From: CAYXDR01 sp046498185
GTDB taxonomy: Bacteria; Desulfobacterota; DSM-4660; Desulfatiglandales; Desulfatiglandaceae
DNA: 56,276 bases
NCBI GenBank assembly: GCA_046498185.1
Contig: JAWOBE010000014.1
Location: 1 to 56,276 of the forward strand
Direction: 5' to 3'
Shown: positions 16,798-24,944 of the stretch, piece after piece
Layout: each line of letters starts with the position of its first letter
Position numbering within the stretch: the stretch's first letter is position 1
The notes under the pieces: model-generated
Seen by the model: only the letters and a program-made list of their open reading frames with translations
Database searches by the model: none
What the model was told of the DNA's origin: nothing
Made by a program: the position numbers and the translations under genes

Positions 16798-18063
16798 TCA
16801 TCCCACAACCGACCCGGCGCGCCCAGGCCTCCCTGGATTATTGATAGGGCCGCGATCGCAGCCTTCCTGATCCAGTTCCCGCAAACACCTGCGCATCTGC
16901 TTCAAGGCCTGGCGGATGCGGTGTTCGTTTTCAACGATCGCGATTCGCACATAGCCTTCCCCTTCTTCTCCGAAACCGATTCCGGGGCTCATAACCACGT
17001 TTCCATGCTCGGCCAGATGGCGTACAAAGTTCATCGAACCCATCCGACGGAAAGGCTCCGGGATTTGAGCCCAGATGAACATCCCGGCCTTCGGCGGCTC
17101 GACATGCCAGCCCATGCTCTGAAGCCCCCGGCAAAGCGTATTCCTTCGGGATTCATAGAGATGAACCTGTTTCACCACATCGTCGGCACAATCCCTGAGC
17201 GCAACAATGCTTGATATTTGCACCGGCGAAAAAACACCGTAATCATAGTAACCCTTTATTTTTCCAAGCGCGTTTATAAGCGCCGCGTTTCCCACACAAT
17301 ACCCGATCCGCCAGCCTGCCATATTGTATGATTTGGAGAAAGTCCCGAACTCGACGCCGACATCCTTGGCACCATCGGCCTCCAGGAAGCTGGGGGCCTT
17401 GTAACCTTCGAAAGTTATCTTTGCGTAAGCGAAATCCTGCAGCACCGCGAAGCGGTATTTTTTGGCCATGGAAACGATTTCCGCGAAAAACTCCCTGTCC
17501 ACCACCTTTCCGGTGGGATTGTGGGGATAATTCAAAATCAACGCTTTCGGCCGCGGGATAAGCGATTCACACATCACCGCGATACGTTCCAGGAAACACG
17601 CGTCATCGGCCAGCGGGACACGGATGATATTTCCGCCGGCGATCACCGAAGCATAGATATGAATCGGAAAAGCCGGGGCCGGGACGATCACGTTGTCCCC
17701 GGGGCCAACCACGGCAAGGCACATGTGGGAAATGGCTTCCTTGGAGCCGATCGTACAAATAACTTCGGTTTCGCTGTCAAGTTTGACGCCATAGTCCTTG
17801 TAATAGGATTTAGCGATTTCCCGTCTCAAGTTCTTCAAACCTTGGGCTACAGGATACCGGTGGCTTTTCGGGTCCTGCACCACTTCGCAAAGCTTTCCGA
17901 TAATCGGCTCCGGGGTCGGGTCCGTCGGGTTTCCCATACCAAGATCGATGACATCTTCACCCATAAGGCGCTTCCGCATCTTGATTTCGTTGATCATTCC
18001 GAACAGGTACGGAGGCAGTTGTCCCATGCGGGGGGCGAAAGCTACTGGGCTTGTCTGGTTCAT
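16798..18063 (-). CDS. alaC: Alanine-type aminotransferase (AlaC-like)
   Basis: A 421-residue fold-type I pyridoxal-phosphate aminotransferase, closest by eye to the AlaC/LL-diaminopimelate-type group: VIDLGMGNPTDPTPEPI, the region ICTIGSKEAISHMCLA, NYPHNPTGKV, FAYAKITFEGYKAPSFLE, the cofactor Lys in FGTFSKSYNMAGWRIGY, and the C-terminal Arg in EGYVRIAIVENEHRIRQA. It probably interconverts pyruvate/glutamate and alanine/2-oxoglutarate. The start at 18063 is set by AAAGGAGA. A longer upstream extension lacks a ribosome site and would read through two terminators. An alanine-rich leader peptide and paired terminators upstream support an alanine-related role, independent of homology. Confidence 0.85.
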   Translation of the reverse strand: MNQTSPVAFAPRMGQLPPYLFGMINEIKMRKRLMGEDVIDLGMGNPTDPTPEPIIGKLCEVVQDPKSHRYPVAQGLKNLRREIAKSYYKDYGVKLDSETEVICTIGSKEAISHMCLAVVGPGDNVIVPAPAFPIHIYASVIAGGNIIRVPLADDACFLERIAVMCESLIPRPKALILNYPHNPTGKVVDREFFAEIVSMAKKYRFAVLQDFAYAKITFEGYKAPSFLEADGAKDVGVEFGTFSKSYNMAGWRIGYCVGNAALINALGKIKGYYDYGVFSPVQISSIVALRDCADDVVKQVHLYESRRNTLCRGLQSMGWHVEPPKAGMFIWAQIPEPFRRMGSMNFVRHLAEHGNVVMSPGIGFGEEGEGYVRIAIVENEHRIRQALKQMRRCLRELDQEGCDRGPINNPGRPGRAGSVVG

Positions 18064-18096
18064 ACGATTCTCCTTTCCGGCGACAGGGGCATACAA

Positions 18097-18126
18097 TAAA
18101 AAAACCCCGGTCCATGAGGCCCGGGG
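18097..18126 (-). terminator. Second intrinsic terminator in the alaC leader
   Basis: Stem CCCCGG/CCGGGG (18105-18110 with 18121-18126, plus two further pairs across one mismatch) with a 4-base loop, followed on the minus strand by seven or eight T. It lies after the first terminator and 34 bp before the alaC start codon. Its 3' arm can also pair with the 3' arm of the first terminator (CCGGTCC with GGACCGG). Confidence 0.8.
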
Positions 18127-18127
18127 C

Positions 18128-18167
18128 AAAAAAAACGCCACGGACCGGTTCACTTCAGTCCGTGGCG
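18128..18167 (-). terminator. First intrinsic terminator (attenuator) of alaC
   Basis: On the minus strand a perfect 10-bp stem CGCCACGGAC/GTCCGTGGCG (18158-18167 with 18136-18145), a 12-base loop, then eight T. Its 5' arm and loop contain GGACTGAAGT, exactly complementary to ACTTCAGTCC in the leader peptide gene (18213-18222). Hence an antiterminator is possible. Confidence 0.85.
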
Positions 18168-18189
18168 TAAAGTTCAGCTTCAGCTTTTT

Positions 18190-18258
18190 TTAATCGCAGC
18201 CTCCACTCGCCTGGACTGAAGTCCCGGCGGCGGCAGCCGCTGAAAAACTATGATACAT
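18190..18258 (-). CDS. Alanine-rich attenuator leader peptide
   Basis: A 22-residue frame starting ATG at 18258, preceded by AAAGGA at about 9 bases. It reads MYHSFSAAAAAGTSVQASGG then CD and stop. Five alanine codons in a row (GCG GCT GCC GCC GCC, 18226-18240) sit right before the segment that can form the antiterminator. In classical attenuation, slow translation of the control codons when the charged tRNA is scarce lets the antiterminator form. A run of alanine codons upstream of an alanine aminotransferase gene fits that logic closely. Translation of this peptide is inferred. Confidence 0.7.
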   Translation of the reverse strand: MYHSFSAAAAAGTSVQASGGCD

Positions 18259-18295
18259 GAGAGGTATTCCTTTTCACTGTTTGAATTTAATATTT

Positions 18296-18325
18296 ATTTT
18301 GAAACTATCCGCTGGCGCTTGTCAA
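18296..18325 (-). promoter_or_regulatory. Predicted sigma-70 promoter for the alaC leader
   Basis: Minus strand TTGACA (18325-18320), 18-base spacer, CAAAAT (18301-18296). It lies about 40 bases ahead of the leader peptide start. The -35 is perfect, the -10 is weak (4 of 6). Confidence 0.45.
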
Positions 18326-18390
18326 TACTTTATTGTATTTTATGCTCCGGCCGACGATCTATTTACAGGGTAAAAAACACGCAGAGTAAC

Positions 18391-18545
18391 CCCCGAAGCG
18401 GCTGGAACCCCAAGCTATCAGCCATTAGAAAATCGGAATTCAAAACCACTACCTGAAAAACAGCCGAGACCGACGCCGAGACCGGGAGAATGTCGATTAG
18501 GATAACGACAACCGTTTCACTTCTGCTTCACTGACAACAATTTTT
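18391..18545. repeat. Degenerate fragment of the dispersed/nested repeat
   Basis: Contains CCAAGCTATCAGCCATTAG, AATCGGAATTCAAAACCACT, ACCTGAAAAACAGCC, GAGACCGACGCCGAGACC and GATAACGACAACCGTTTCAC, all shared with the nested unit at 14296-14650 and 25078-25430 but with the middle missing. No genes here. It separates the alaC leader from the TRAP operon promoter. Confidence 0.6.
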
Positions 18546-18636
18546 CCCAAGTCTCGGCCGGTTGCGGAATATTATCGCACAATTAAATCCCAAGTTCATC
18601 CCTATATTCAGTGAATCGGAGCGACCCAAATACCTG

Positions 18637-18666
18637 TTGACACAGACTGCTCGCAACAGCTATACA
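18637..18666 (+). promoter_or_regulatory. Predicted sigma-70 promoter of the TRAP operon
   Basis: TTGACA (18637-18642), 18-base spacer, TATACA (18661-18666). It is followed by an AT-rich leader of about 200 bases before the dctP start at 18864, which also contains a small GGGTTTACACCC hairpin near 18829. Nothing else is seen in that leader. Confidence 0.55.
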
Positions 18667-18863
18667 CTGAGCATTGCGTTTCTGTCTCTTACTGATAATA
18701 GTTGTTATTCTGTATAAATTTAGAAAATAAATTCATCATTAATCATTTATACATGATATAATTTTAATTAAAGTATAATTTTAGCAGAATTTTTTGGTCT
18801 TTATAACAACATTATTTTCTTTAACCGGGTTTACACCCGTATTTTGACAGGAGGAGACTGTAT

Positions 18864-19937
18864 ATGTCAAAAGCAACTCAAAAGGTATTGATCGTATTGG
18901 TATCGGCGCTTTTCTTGGGAATGATTTTCGCGGCTCCTGGTGCTGCATTCGAATTCAAGAAAGAATACAAAATGCAGCTCAATGTAGGCCCCACCTTTTA
19001 CTGGGGAATGGGAGCCACTAAATTTGCGGAACTTGTTAAGGAAAAAACCGACGGGAAAATGAATGTCAAGCCTTATTATTCAAGCCAGTTATTGAAGGGG
19101 GCACAGTTACAGTCGGCTCAGCTTGTGGCAACCGGCGTTATCGACTGTGCATTGGAATCCACCATAAACATCTCGCCGGTGATCCCAGAATGCAACATCT
19201 TTTCATTCCCCTTTTTCATCAACGACTTTGAAAATCTGGATAAAATAAAAGCCGGAAAGACAGGTAAAGCTATTTTCGAAGCAATGGCAAAAAAAGGACT
19301 TGTGGGCCTCCATTGGGCTGAAAACGGATTCAGGCAGATTACGAACAGCAAACGGGAAATCAAGCGGCCTGAAGACATGAAAGGACTCAAATTCCGAGTT
19401 GTGGGCAGCCCGATTTTCATAGACATCTACAGGCAACTTGGAGCAGACCCGGTCGATATGAACTGGGGCGACGCGGTCACCTCCTTCCAGCAGGGCGTTG
19501 TGGACGGCCAGGAAAATCCGGTGGGCGTGCTGGTGCCGGTACAGATCTGGCAGTATCACAAATATGCCAGTTTCTGGAATTATCTTGTGGACCCCCTGAT
19601 CTTCTACTGGAACCAAAAAGAATGGAACTCCTTTCCGGACGATATAAAGGAGGCAATCAAAGAGGCGGCCGCCGAGGCGGGGCGCTTCGAAATCGCTCTT
19701 TGCAGGGCCGGACTCGATGGTGATAAATCGATTAATATCCTTAAAAACGAGTTCAACTACACGATGGACGTTCCCGAACCGGTCAAGTTCATGGAAGATA
19801 AAGGGATGACGGTAACTTTCCTTTCCGATGACGATGTAGCTGCTTTTGAAGAAGCCACCAAACCGGTCATCGACAAGTGGGTCGAAAAAATCGGGGAAGA
19901 TATTTATCTTAAAGCCAAAGCTGATATGGGCAAATAG
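18864..19937 (+). CDS. dctP: TRAP transporter substrate-binding protein (DctP type)
   Basis: The 357-residue periplasmic receptor of a tripartite ATP-independent transporter. A signal peptide (residues 1-29, hydrophobic VLIVLVSALFLGMIFAAPGAA) precedes the mature domain. Family marks include YSSQLLKGAQLQSAQLVATG, NIFSFPFFINDFENL, and the carboxylate-binding Arg region GLKFRVVGSPIFIDIYRQLGA with ADPVDMNWGDAVTSFQQGVVDGQENP. AGGAGGAG precedes the ATG. It is first in the operon with the two membrane subunits, 108 bp upstream of dctQ. The ligand is likely an organic acid; it cannot be narrowed further from sequence. Confidence 0.9.
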   Translation: MSKATQKVLIVLVSALFLGMIFAAPGAAFEFKKEYKMQLNVGPTFYWGMGATKFAELVKEKTDGKMNVKPYYSSQLLKGAQLQSAQLVATGVIDCALESTINISPVIPECNIFSFPFFINDFENLDKIKAGKTGKAIFEAMAKKGLVGLHWAENGFRQITNSKREIKRPEDMKGLKFRVVGSPIFIDIYRQLGADPVDMNWGDAVTSFQQGVVDGQENPVGVLVPVQIWQYHKYASFWNYLVDPLIFYWNQKEWNSFPDDIKEAIKEAAAEAGRFEIALCRAGLDGDKSINILKNEFNYTMDVPEPVKFMEDKGMTVTFLSDDDVAAFEEATKPVIDKWVEKIGEDIYLKAKADMGK

Positions 19938-20045
19938 CGGATCACCAGTCTCTCCAACAAAGACTTCGATCTGGTCCGTTTCCAGCTCCGGGGTCTACAG
20001 GATGCGAACGCCCTGCAGACCCCGCTTATATTAACGGGAGACATC

Positions 20046-20516
20046 ATGACCAAAATTCGCATAGATCACTGGTTGGCCGCGATTTTCCTGTTCATCATGG
20101 CCTCCATAGCATTTATTAACGTCTTGAGCCGCTACCTTTTTCATTTTTCGATTTCGGCAACCGAAGAAATCACGATAAATCTTTTCGTGTGGGTTACCGT
20201 CATCGGCTCAGGCCTGGCATTCGAACGTGGCGGCCAGCTCGGCATGGTGACGCTGTACAACATATTTCCTAATAAGCTAAAAAAAACCGTCACCATCGCC
20301 AATTCAGCGGCAAGTACGATACTGTTTATCCTGGTTGATTATTATATTATACAGGCAATCTATAATGAAATAACTCTTTTCAAAGCCACTTCACCCGCCC
20401 TCGCGATTCCTATATGGTTTTATTATGTAGGCGTTCCTATATTTTCGATCTTCGTTTTTACCGGCATTTACAGACATTCGGTGGCAAAATTGAAACTACT
20501 TGAATACAGGAGCTGA
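20046..20516 (+). CDS. dctQ: TRAP transporter small membrane subunit (DctQ type)
   Basis: A 156-residue protein with four predicted membrane helices: WLAAIFLFIMASIAFINVLSR (helix 1, with the common NVxxRY-type segment continuing into YLFHF), a helix with EEITINLFVWVTVIGSG, one with NSAASTILFILVDYYIIQ, and the last IWFYYVGVPIFSIFVFTGI. It joins the receptor with the large permease. GGGAGACATC precedes the ATG. It ends four bases before the dctM start, so the two are probably translated together. Confidence 0.88.
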   Translation: MTKIRIDHWLAAIFLFIMASIAFINVLSRYLFHFSISATEEITINLFVWVTVIGSGLAFERGGQLGMVTLYNIFPNKLKKTVTIANSAASTILFILVDYYIIQAIYNEITLFKATSPALAIPIWFYYVGVPIFSIFVFTGIYRHSVAKLKLLEYRS

Positions 20517-20520
20517 GGAT

Positions 20521-21810
20521 ATGGAAACTCTTGTTATCCTCTTATCCTTCGTAATTTTCATGGCTATGGGAATGCCGATAGGCACCGCGCTCGGCATATC
20601 GGCCGTACTCACCGTCTACTGGTTCGATTTAGGGATCGGAATGCTTGGGGTCAATTTTTCGTCCGGCATTGCATCCTTTCCGCTTCTCGCAATCCCGTTT
20701 TTCGTGCTTGCTGGGGTTATCCTTCAGAAGGCGGAGCTTGCCGCAACTATCGCACATTTCTTTGAACTTCTCGTCGGGAAGGCGGTGGGTGGACTCGCGA
20801 TGGTTGCAGTGCTCACCTGCATGTTCTGGGGTGCGCTTTCCGGCTCCGGCCCTGCAACGACAGCCGCCGTCGGCTTGATTCTGCTCGCCCCCATGGTAAG
20901 ACATGGTTATGACAAACATTTCGCCGGTGCCACAATAGCCAATTCGGCGGATCTCTCCATAATAATCCCGCCGAGCATAGCATTTATAATATACGGTAAC
21001 ATAACCAGCGTCTCGGTCAGCGCACTTTTCGTGGCAGGAATCCTGCCAGGCATACTGACAGGGGCGGGAACTCTGCTCGTCGCCTATTTAGTTTCCCGGA
21101 AAAGGGGGTATCGGGGGCTCCAAAATCGAGGGAGCGTGAAAGAAATCCTGGTAGCGTTCAAGAATTCTTTCTGGGCGATCATCGCGCCGATAATCATCCT
21201 TGGGGGAATATATTCCGGTATTTTCACGCCTACCGAGGCGGCTGTCGTGGCGGTATTTTACAGCCTTTTCATTGCCCTTTTCATTTATCGCACCGTCACG
21301 TTCCGGGATCTGGTTGAAATTTTTGTTGAAGCCAGTGTCACGAGTTCGGTGATCATGTTCATAGTGGTGTTCGCCGGCATCTTCACCTGGGCCGCCTCGG
21401 TGATCGGCGTTATCGATCTGGCGGCCAACACGATCATCAATATATCTCCCAATGCGGTGGTCATGATCATTCTCGTCAACCTGCTACTCCTGGCGCTGGG
21501 GATGATCCTGGATGCCATTTCAATCTCTTTCCTGGTTATGCCGATCCTGATCCCTGTTCTTGCAGCGTTCCAGATAGATCCTCTCTGGTACGGCGTGATA
21601 TTCATCTCCGCCCTTGCGATCGGCCAGGCCACGCCGCCGGTGGGTGTAAATCTCTTCACTGCGGCCAACCTGATAAAGGGCGATATAGACTCGGTGGCCA
21701 GGCAGGCGATACCGTTCGTCTTGGTGGACGTTATCGTGCTGATTATTCTTTCGGTCGTACCGTGGTTCTCGCTGTACCTGCCCATCAAGGCAGGCTTATA
21801 CACCCCTTAG
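20521..21810 (+). CDS. dctM: TRAP transporter large permease (DctM type)
   Basis: The 429-residue channel-forming subunit, with about twelve membrane helices. Family marks: LSFVIFMAMGMPIGTALGIS, FPLLAIPFFVLAGVILQKA, MFWGALSGSGPATTAAVGLI, the segment GATIANSADLSIIIPPSIAFI, IIAPIIILGGIYSGIFTPTE, and near the end SALAIGQATPPVGVNLFTAA. The start at 20521 follows AGGAGCTGAGGAT. An earlier TTG would overlap dctQ. It uses the sodium or proton gradient for uptake. A metE-like gene follows on the other strand. Confidence 0.92.
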   Translation: METLVILLSFVIFMAMGMPIGTALGISAVLTVYWFDLGIGMLGVNFSSGIASFPLLAIPFFVLAGVILQKAELAATIAHFFELLVGKAVGGLAMVAVLTCMFWGALSGSGPATTAAVGLILLAPMVRHGYDKHFAGATIANSADLSIIIPPSIAFIIYGNITSVSVSALFVAGILPGILTGAGTLLVAYLVSRKRGYRGLQNRGSVKEILVAFKNSFWAIIAPIIILGGIYSGIFTPTEAAVVAVFYSLFIALFIYRTVTFRDLVEIFVEASVTSSVIMFIVVFAGIFTWAASVIGVIDLAANTIINISPNAVVMIILVNLLLLALGMILDAISISFLVMPILIPVLAAFQIDPLWYGVIFISALAIGQATPPVGVNLFTAANLIKGDIDSVARQAIPFVLVDVIVLIILSVVPWFSLYLPIKAGLYTP

Positions 21811-21851
21811 CAACCATCAAGCTCTCTCAGGCGAATCGGATTTTATTCTGA

Positions 21852-22886
21852 TCAAAGACGAGCCTTCAGCCCGGCAAGCAGCTCAAAAACCCTCTCGGCA
21901 GCATCTTCGGGGAGGGAGCCGACACCACACGAAGGGGTATAAAGCGAACGTTTCTGCAAAAGATTCCCGTCTATTCCGGCGCCGCAAAACAGCTTGGTAA
22001 GCCGGTCCATTCTTTCAAGCAAAGAATCCACTGTTTCGCGGGCGACTGTATCCGGATCGCTGGTGGGCACTATTCCCCAGGCGAGGTATCCTCCCCTTTG
22101 CAGGAAATTCGATATTTCCGCCGCATAAATAGTCGATTTATCGCCAAATTCATAAGCATCGAAGGAAATTATATCGAGATTCGCGCGCGTCGTAACGGCC
22201 CAGTCCATGTTGCCGCAGCAGTGCATTCCCACTATCGCTCCAGCGGCTTTCACCTGATCGATCACCCGGTTCAGCCCTTCCACCACGTCTTCATCCCGGA
22301 CGCCCATATAGGCAGGTGTTCCAAGGGCGGACAGAATCGGTTCATCGCAAAACATGATAACCCTGTCCGCCGTTTCTTTCAGTTTTTCCACCTGCCAGGC
22401 TCCTTTGAGTGCCAAGCCGGCGCAGATCAAATCCCGGTAGCTTTCGTCCCACCAGATCGCTCTTCCCTCGGCATCGTTCAACCCCAATCCGAAAGTGAAC
22501 GGACCGGTGACCTGGCCTTTCACGACAGACCAAGGCTCCCGGTTTTCACTCAATTCAAAAAAGCGGTACAGGCCTTGGGCAAAGTCTTTTGAAATACTAA
22601 AATAATTAGTATTCTTCGCTAAAACCGCCTCATATGCTTCCGTCATGGCCTCCAACAAGTCGTCGTTGCGCACCAGCCTGATTGCCTTTTTCTCCGTGTC
22701 TATATGAATTCCCGGAAACCCTTCACTACACTGGGCGATCATCCCCTCCACAAAAGATCTTGCCGGCAATTGCGGCCATGTCGGAATATCGAGAGGAAAT
22801 GCGTCAAGGACTGCAAAGGCCTCATCCGCTCGTTTATGCGGCATACTGCCTATCATGAAAGATTGTCCGGCCTTCAAAAGTTCCAT
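21852..22886 (-). CDS. MetE/UROD-fold protein (core methionine-synthase-like)
   Basis: A 344-residue protein resembling the C-terminal, zinc-binding half of cobalamin-independent methionine synthase. Seen: IGSMPHKRADEAFAVLD near the start, KGQVTGPFTFGLGL, CDEPILSALGTPA, the putative zinc ligands His-Cys in VGMHCCGNMDW, and a late Cys in YTPSCGVGSLPEDAAERV. The N-terminal folate/homocysteine half of full-length MetE (750 aa) is absent, so it belongs to the short stand-alone group, some of which take methyl groups from corrinoid proteins. The substrate is unproven. The start at 22886 is behind AAAGGAG. It could form a unit with the minus-strand genes upstream. Confidence 0.75.
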   Translation of the reverse strand: MELLKAGQSFMIGSMPHKRADEAFAVLDAFPLDIPTWPQLPARSFVEGMIAQCSEGFPGIHIDTEKKAIRLVRNDDLLEAMTEAYEAVLAKNTNYFSISKDFAQGLYRFFELSENREPWSVVKGQVTGPFTFGLGLNDAEGRAIWWDESYRDLICAGLALKGAWQVEKLKETADRVIMFCDEPILSALGTPAYMGVRDEDVVEGLNRVIDQVKAAGAIVGMHCCGNMDWAVTTRANLDIISFDAYEFGDKSTIYAAEISNFLQRGGYLAWGIVPTSDPDTVARETVDSLLERMDRLTKLFCGAGIDGNLLQKRSLYTPSCGVGSLPEDAAERVFELLAGLKARL

Positions 22887-23042
22887 TCTTACTCCTTTTT
22901 TCGCTGATTTACATTTCACTGACTTCTCGAGATTTCATAGTATGTTATTCCATCCAACATCACAGGTCAAATGAGATGCCTCAAGACTCCAGCAAATAGA
23001 AAAATCTATTGCCAAATTGACCCATTCAGGAAACAAGCGAAA

Positions 23043-23495
23043 TCATTTCACGAAAGTCTCATGACTGAGCCGGAATCGGATTCTGAGGACGCCCTTTTCA
23101 AAATCTGCGGAGATAATCTGGAACCTTCCGATCTCTCCTGTGAATTGAACATGAGGTCCGATGCATGGGCAGGAATCATAGGTCCCGACATCGATGATTC
23201 TTATATCTTCAGTTGCCGAGCCAGGAAGCCGTTGCAGATCATAAACTTTTTCCGCCTGCTTGTATGGGAGCCATCGTTCCGAAACAGGAAGATCCGCCTG
23301 GATGACCCTGTTCACGCGGTTTTCAATTTCTTTCAGTTCCTCAGCCGTCAGCCCGTGGCCGAACCTGTAATCGCATTTGGATTTTTTCTTTTCAATGTGA
23401 GCGCTGAAGCTTCGGCCGCAGTCGAACATCTGGATCATGGTACGATTCAGAACATGTTCCGCGGTGTGCATCCGCGGATCGTAGTTTTTACTCAC
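23043..23495 (-). CDS. AlaX-type alanyl-tRNA editing domain protein
   Basis: A 150-residue stand-alone copy of the second additional domain of threonyl/alanyl-tRNA synthetases. The zinc ligands of this fold are visible: HxxxH in MHTAEHVLNRTM (residues 10-14) and CxxxH in SCPCIGPHVQFTGEIG (about 110-120). Such proteins clear Ser or Gly from mischarged tRNA-Ala, or act on other amino acids. The gene lies on the same strand as a YbaK-type deacylase and a DUF1847 protein, so tRNA quality control is a shared theme. The specificity is not decided by the sequence. Confidence 0.78.
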   Translation of the reverse strand: MSKNYDPRMHTAEHVLNRTMIQMFDCGRSFSAHIEKKKSKCDYRFGHGLTAEELKEIENRVNRVIQADLPVSERWLPYKQAEKVYDLQRLPGSATEDIRIIDVGTYDSCPCIGPHVQFTGEIGRFQIISADFEKGVLRIRFRLSHETFVK

Positions 23496-23556
23496 AGGAT
23501 ATCCTCTGAAAGGAACCGCCTTCTCGCGGGCGACCTCAAAAATATGGTTTCAAGCC

Positions 23557-24294
23557 TCAATCTCCCGAATGCACCGTCACGGTAACGCTACCGCCTTTTC
23601 CAAACGTTTCATCCGTCAGTTTTTTATAATAAGACTTGTACAGTTGAATCGCGGCCAATGGATTGTGCCCGGTCACTCGGTCCTTGACCACCAGGACGGT
23701 ACAAAACGCATCTGAATATCGCATGAACAAAGAGTCGTGACCGACACACAAACCCATAAGTATATTGAATTCAGTTTTCGCGGCGTTCAAAACCATCGCC
23801 TGGGTTATCGGACTGCACATGGCTTCAAAGCTCCCGGGTTCGACTTTCTGCTCTTCCGTTAGGCCCAGAACGTCCTCTTTCGGCGTCCTGCCCACCATGC
23901 ATATTACCGAAGCAACCTCAAAGCCCTGAGCCTTCAATATCTCAGACAAGATTTTCGCCTCGTTTCTCAAGCCGCCGCAAAAAGCTATGCCAAGTCGCTT
24001 ATACCCCATTTTATTAGCAAATTCAATAGTTTCTTGTATTCTTGGCTTGGCAGCGTACCGTACATGAGGATTGTCTTTGTCTTTATTCACATAACATTCC
24101 GCTTCCTGGATACTGGCGTTTCTTGCAAACGCTTTTATGTCGGTTCTTTTGTATTCAGAAAGCGACTTTTCTATGATATCTTCCAAATATAACGTGGGGC
24201 AATTGGCCGGACCTTTTCCATCGGGCCGGCTGCATATTTTTTCTTTAATTTGACATTCGGCGCATTGTGGGATTAACAGTTTCGATTCCTTCAT
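23557..24294 (-). CDS. DUF1847 family metal-binding protein
   Basis: A 245-residue protein typical of the uncharacterised DUF1847 group of anaerobes. The N-terminus has a Cys-rich motif likely to bind a metal or Fe-S centre (PQCAECQIKEKICSR, then ANCPTLY). Later conserved parts are RIQETIEFANKMGYKRLGIA with FCGGLRNEAKIL, the Cys in EAMCSPITQAMVLN, and the segment LCVGHDSLFMRYSDA ahead of VLVVKDRVTGHNPLAAI. No enzyme activity is known. AAAGGAG sets the start at 24294. It sits between AlaX-type and YbaK-type genes. Confidence 0.82.
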   Translation of the reverse strand: MKESKLLIPQCAECQIKEKICSRPDGKGPANCPTLYLEDIIEKSLSEYKRTDIKAFARNASIQEAECYVNKDKDNPHVRYAAKPRIQETIEFANKMGYKRLGIAFCGGLRNEAKILSEILKAQGFEVASVICMVGRTPKEDVLGLTEEQKVEPGSFEAMCSPITQAMVLNAAKTEFNILMGLCVGHDSLFMRYSDAFCTVLVVKDRVTGHNPLAAIQLYKSYYKKLTDETFGKGGSVTVTVHSGD

Positions 24295-24334
24295 AAATAC
24301 TCCTTTTATTGCTGACTGTATTTTTTCTTCTGAT

Positions 24335-24802
24335 TTATTTTTCTTTACAAACATCCACCCATTTCAGTGGCTTGGAAATTTCCTCCAGTTCATTGCGATC
24401 CAATTTTATTGCTGAATTCGAGCTCCCGCATGCTGGATATATAAAATCATAATTTTTTAACGAAACATCCAGGTATATTTCTACGTTTTCCTTTACTCCG
24501 AAAGGACAAACGCCACCCACTTCGTGACCGATCAATTCTTTTACTTCGTCCGCAGGCAACATATGGGCTTTACACCCGTATTCTTTTTTATATTTTTTGT
24601 TATCGATTTTCATATTTCCCGCGGTAACGATCAGTATCGGCATATCGTCTTTTATAAAAGACAGGGTTTTTGCAATTCTTTCCGGTTCGGTATTCAATGC
24701 CCTGGCTGCCAGCTCTACAGTTGCGCTCGATACGTCGAATTCTATAATTTCCTCCTCTTTACCCCATGGTTTCAAAAACTCACGCACCTGTTGTATCCCC
24801 AT
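24335..24802 (-). CDS. YbaK/ProX-type aminoacyl-tRNA deacylase
   Basis: A 155-residue editing-domain protein like the bacterial prolyl-tRNA synthetase insertion domain, which in stand-alone form hydrolyses Ala-tRNA(Pro) or Cys-tRNA(Pro). Seen: VSSATVELAARALNTEPERI, KTLSFIKDDMPILIVTAG with the conserved Lys, KMRAD-like LPADEVKELIGHEVGGVCPFG, and the late region YDFIYPACGSSNSAIKL. It is probably the first gene of the minus-strand group. Upstream (24803 on) is a short unique stretch, then repeats. Confidence 0.85.
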   Translation of the reverse strand: MGIQQVREFLKPWGKEEEIIEFDVSSATVELAARALNTEPERIAKTLSFIKDDMPILIVTAGNMKIDNKKYKKEYGCKAHMLPADEVKELIGHEVGGVCPFGVKENVEIYLDVSLKNYDFIYPACGSSNSAIKLDRNELEEISKPLKWVDVCKEK

Positions 24803-24944
24803 ATACGCTCCTTCAATGCCAAAATTTCTTAAAATTAATGATCCAGTAACAATTAAGTCCGGTGATTCTCAAAGATCATCCTACCGGATTAGATATGCCA
24901 CAGGCCGGGGAACTCGTCAATTCACTTTCTTCCGGGTGCTTCTC

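Larger units (their letters stand above)
18128..18258 (-). promoter_or_regulatory. Alanine-responsive transcription attenuator of alaC (predicted)
   Basis: Elements in transcription order are the alanine leader peptide (18258-18190), antiterminator arm ACTTCAGTCC within its codons 13-16 (18213-18222), and its complement GGACTGAAGT (18152-18161), which is also the 5' side of the first terminator. If a ribosome stalls early in the alanine run, the arm stays free and sequesters the terminator. If it runs to the stop codon, the arm is covered and termination follows. The scheme is inferred from base complementarity that I can read directly. Confidence 0.65.

Noticed and set aside
18864..21810. 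Assigning a substrate (for example alanine, pyruvate or sialic acid) to the TRAP transporter
   Set aside because: Binding-site residues alone do not decide this, and the neighbouring alaC gene is on the other strand with its own control.
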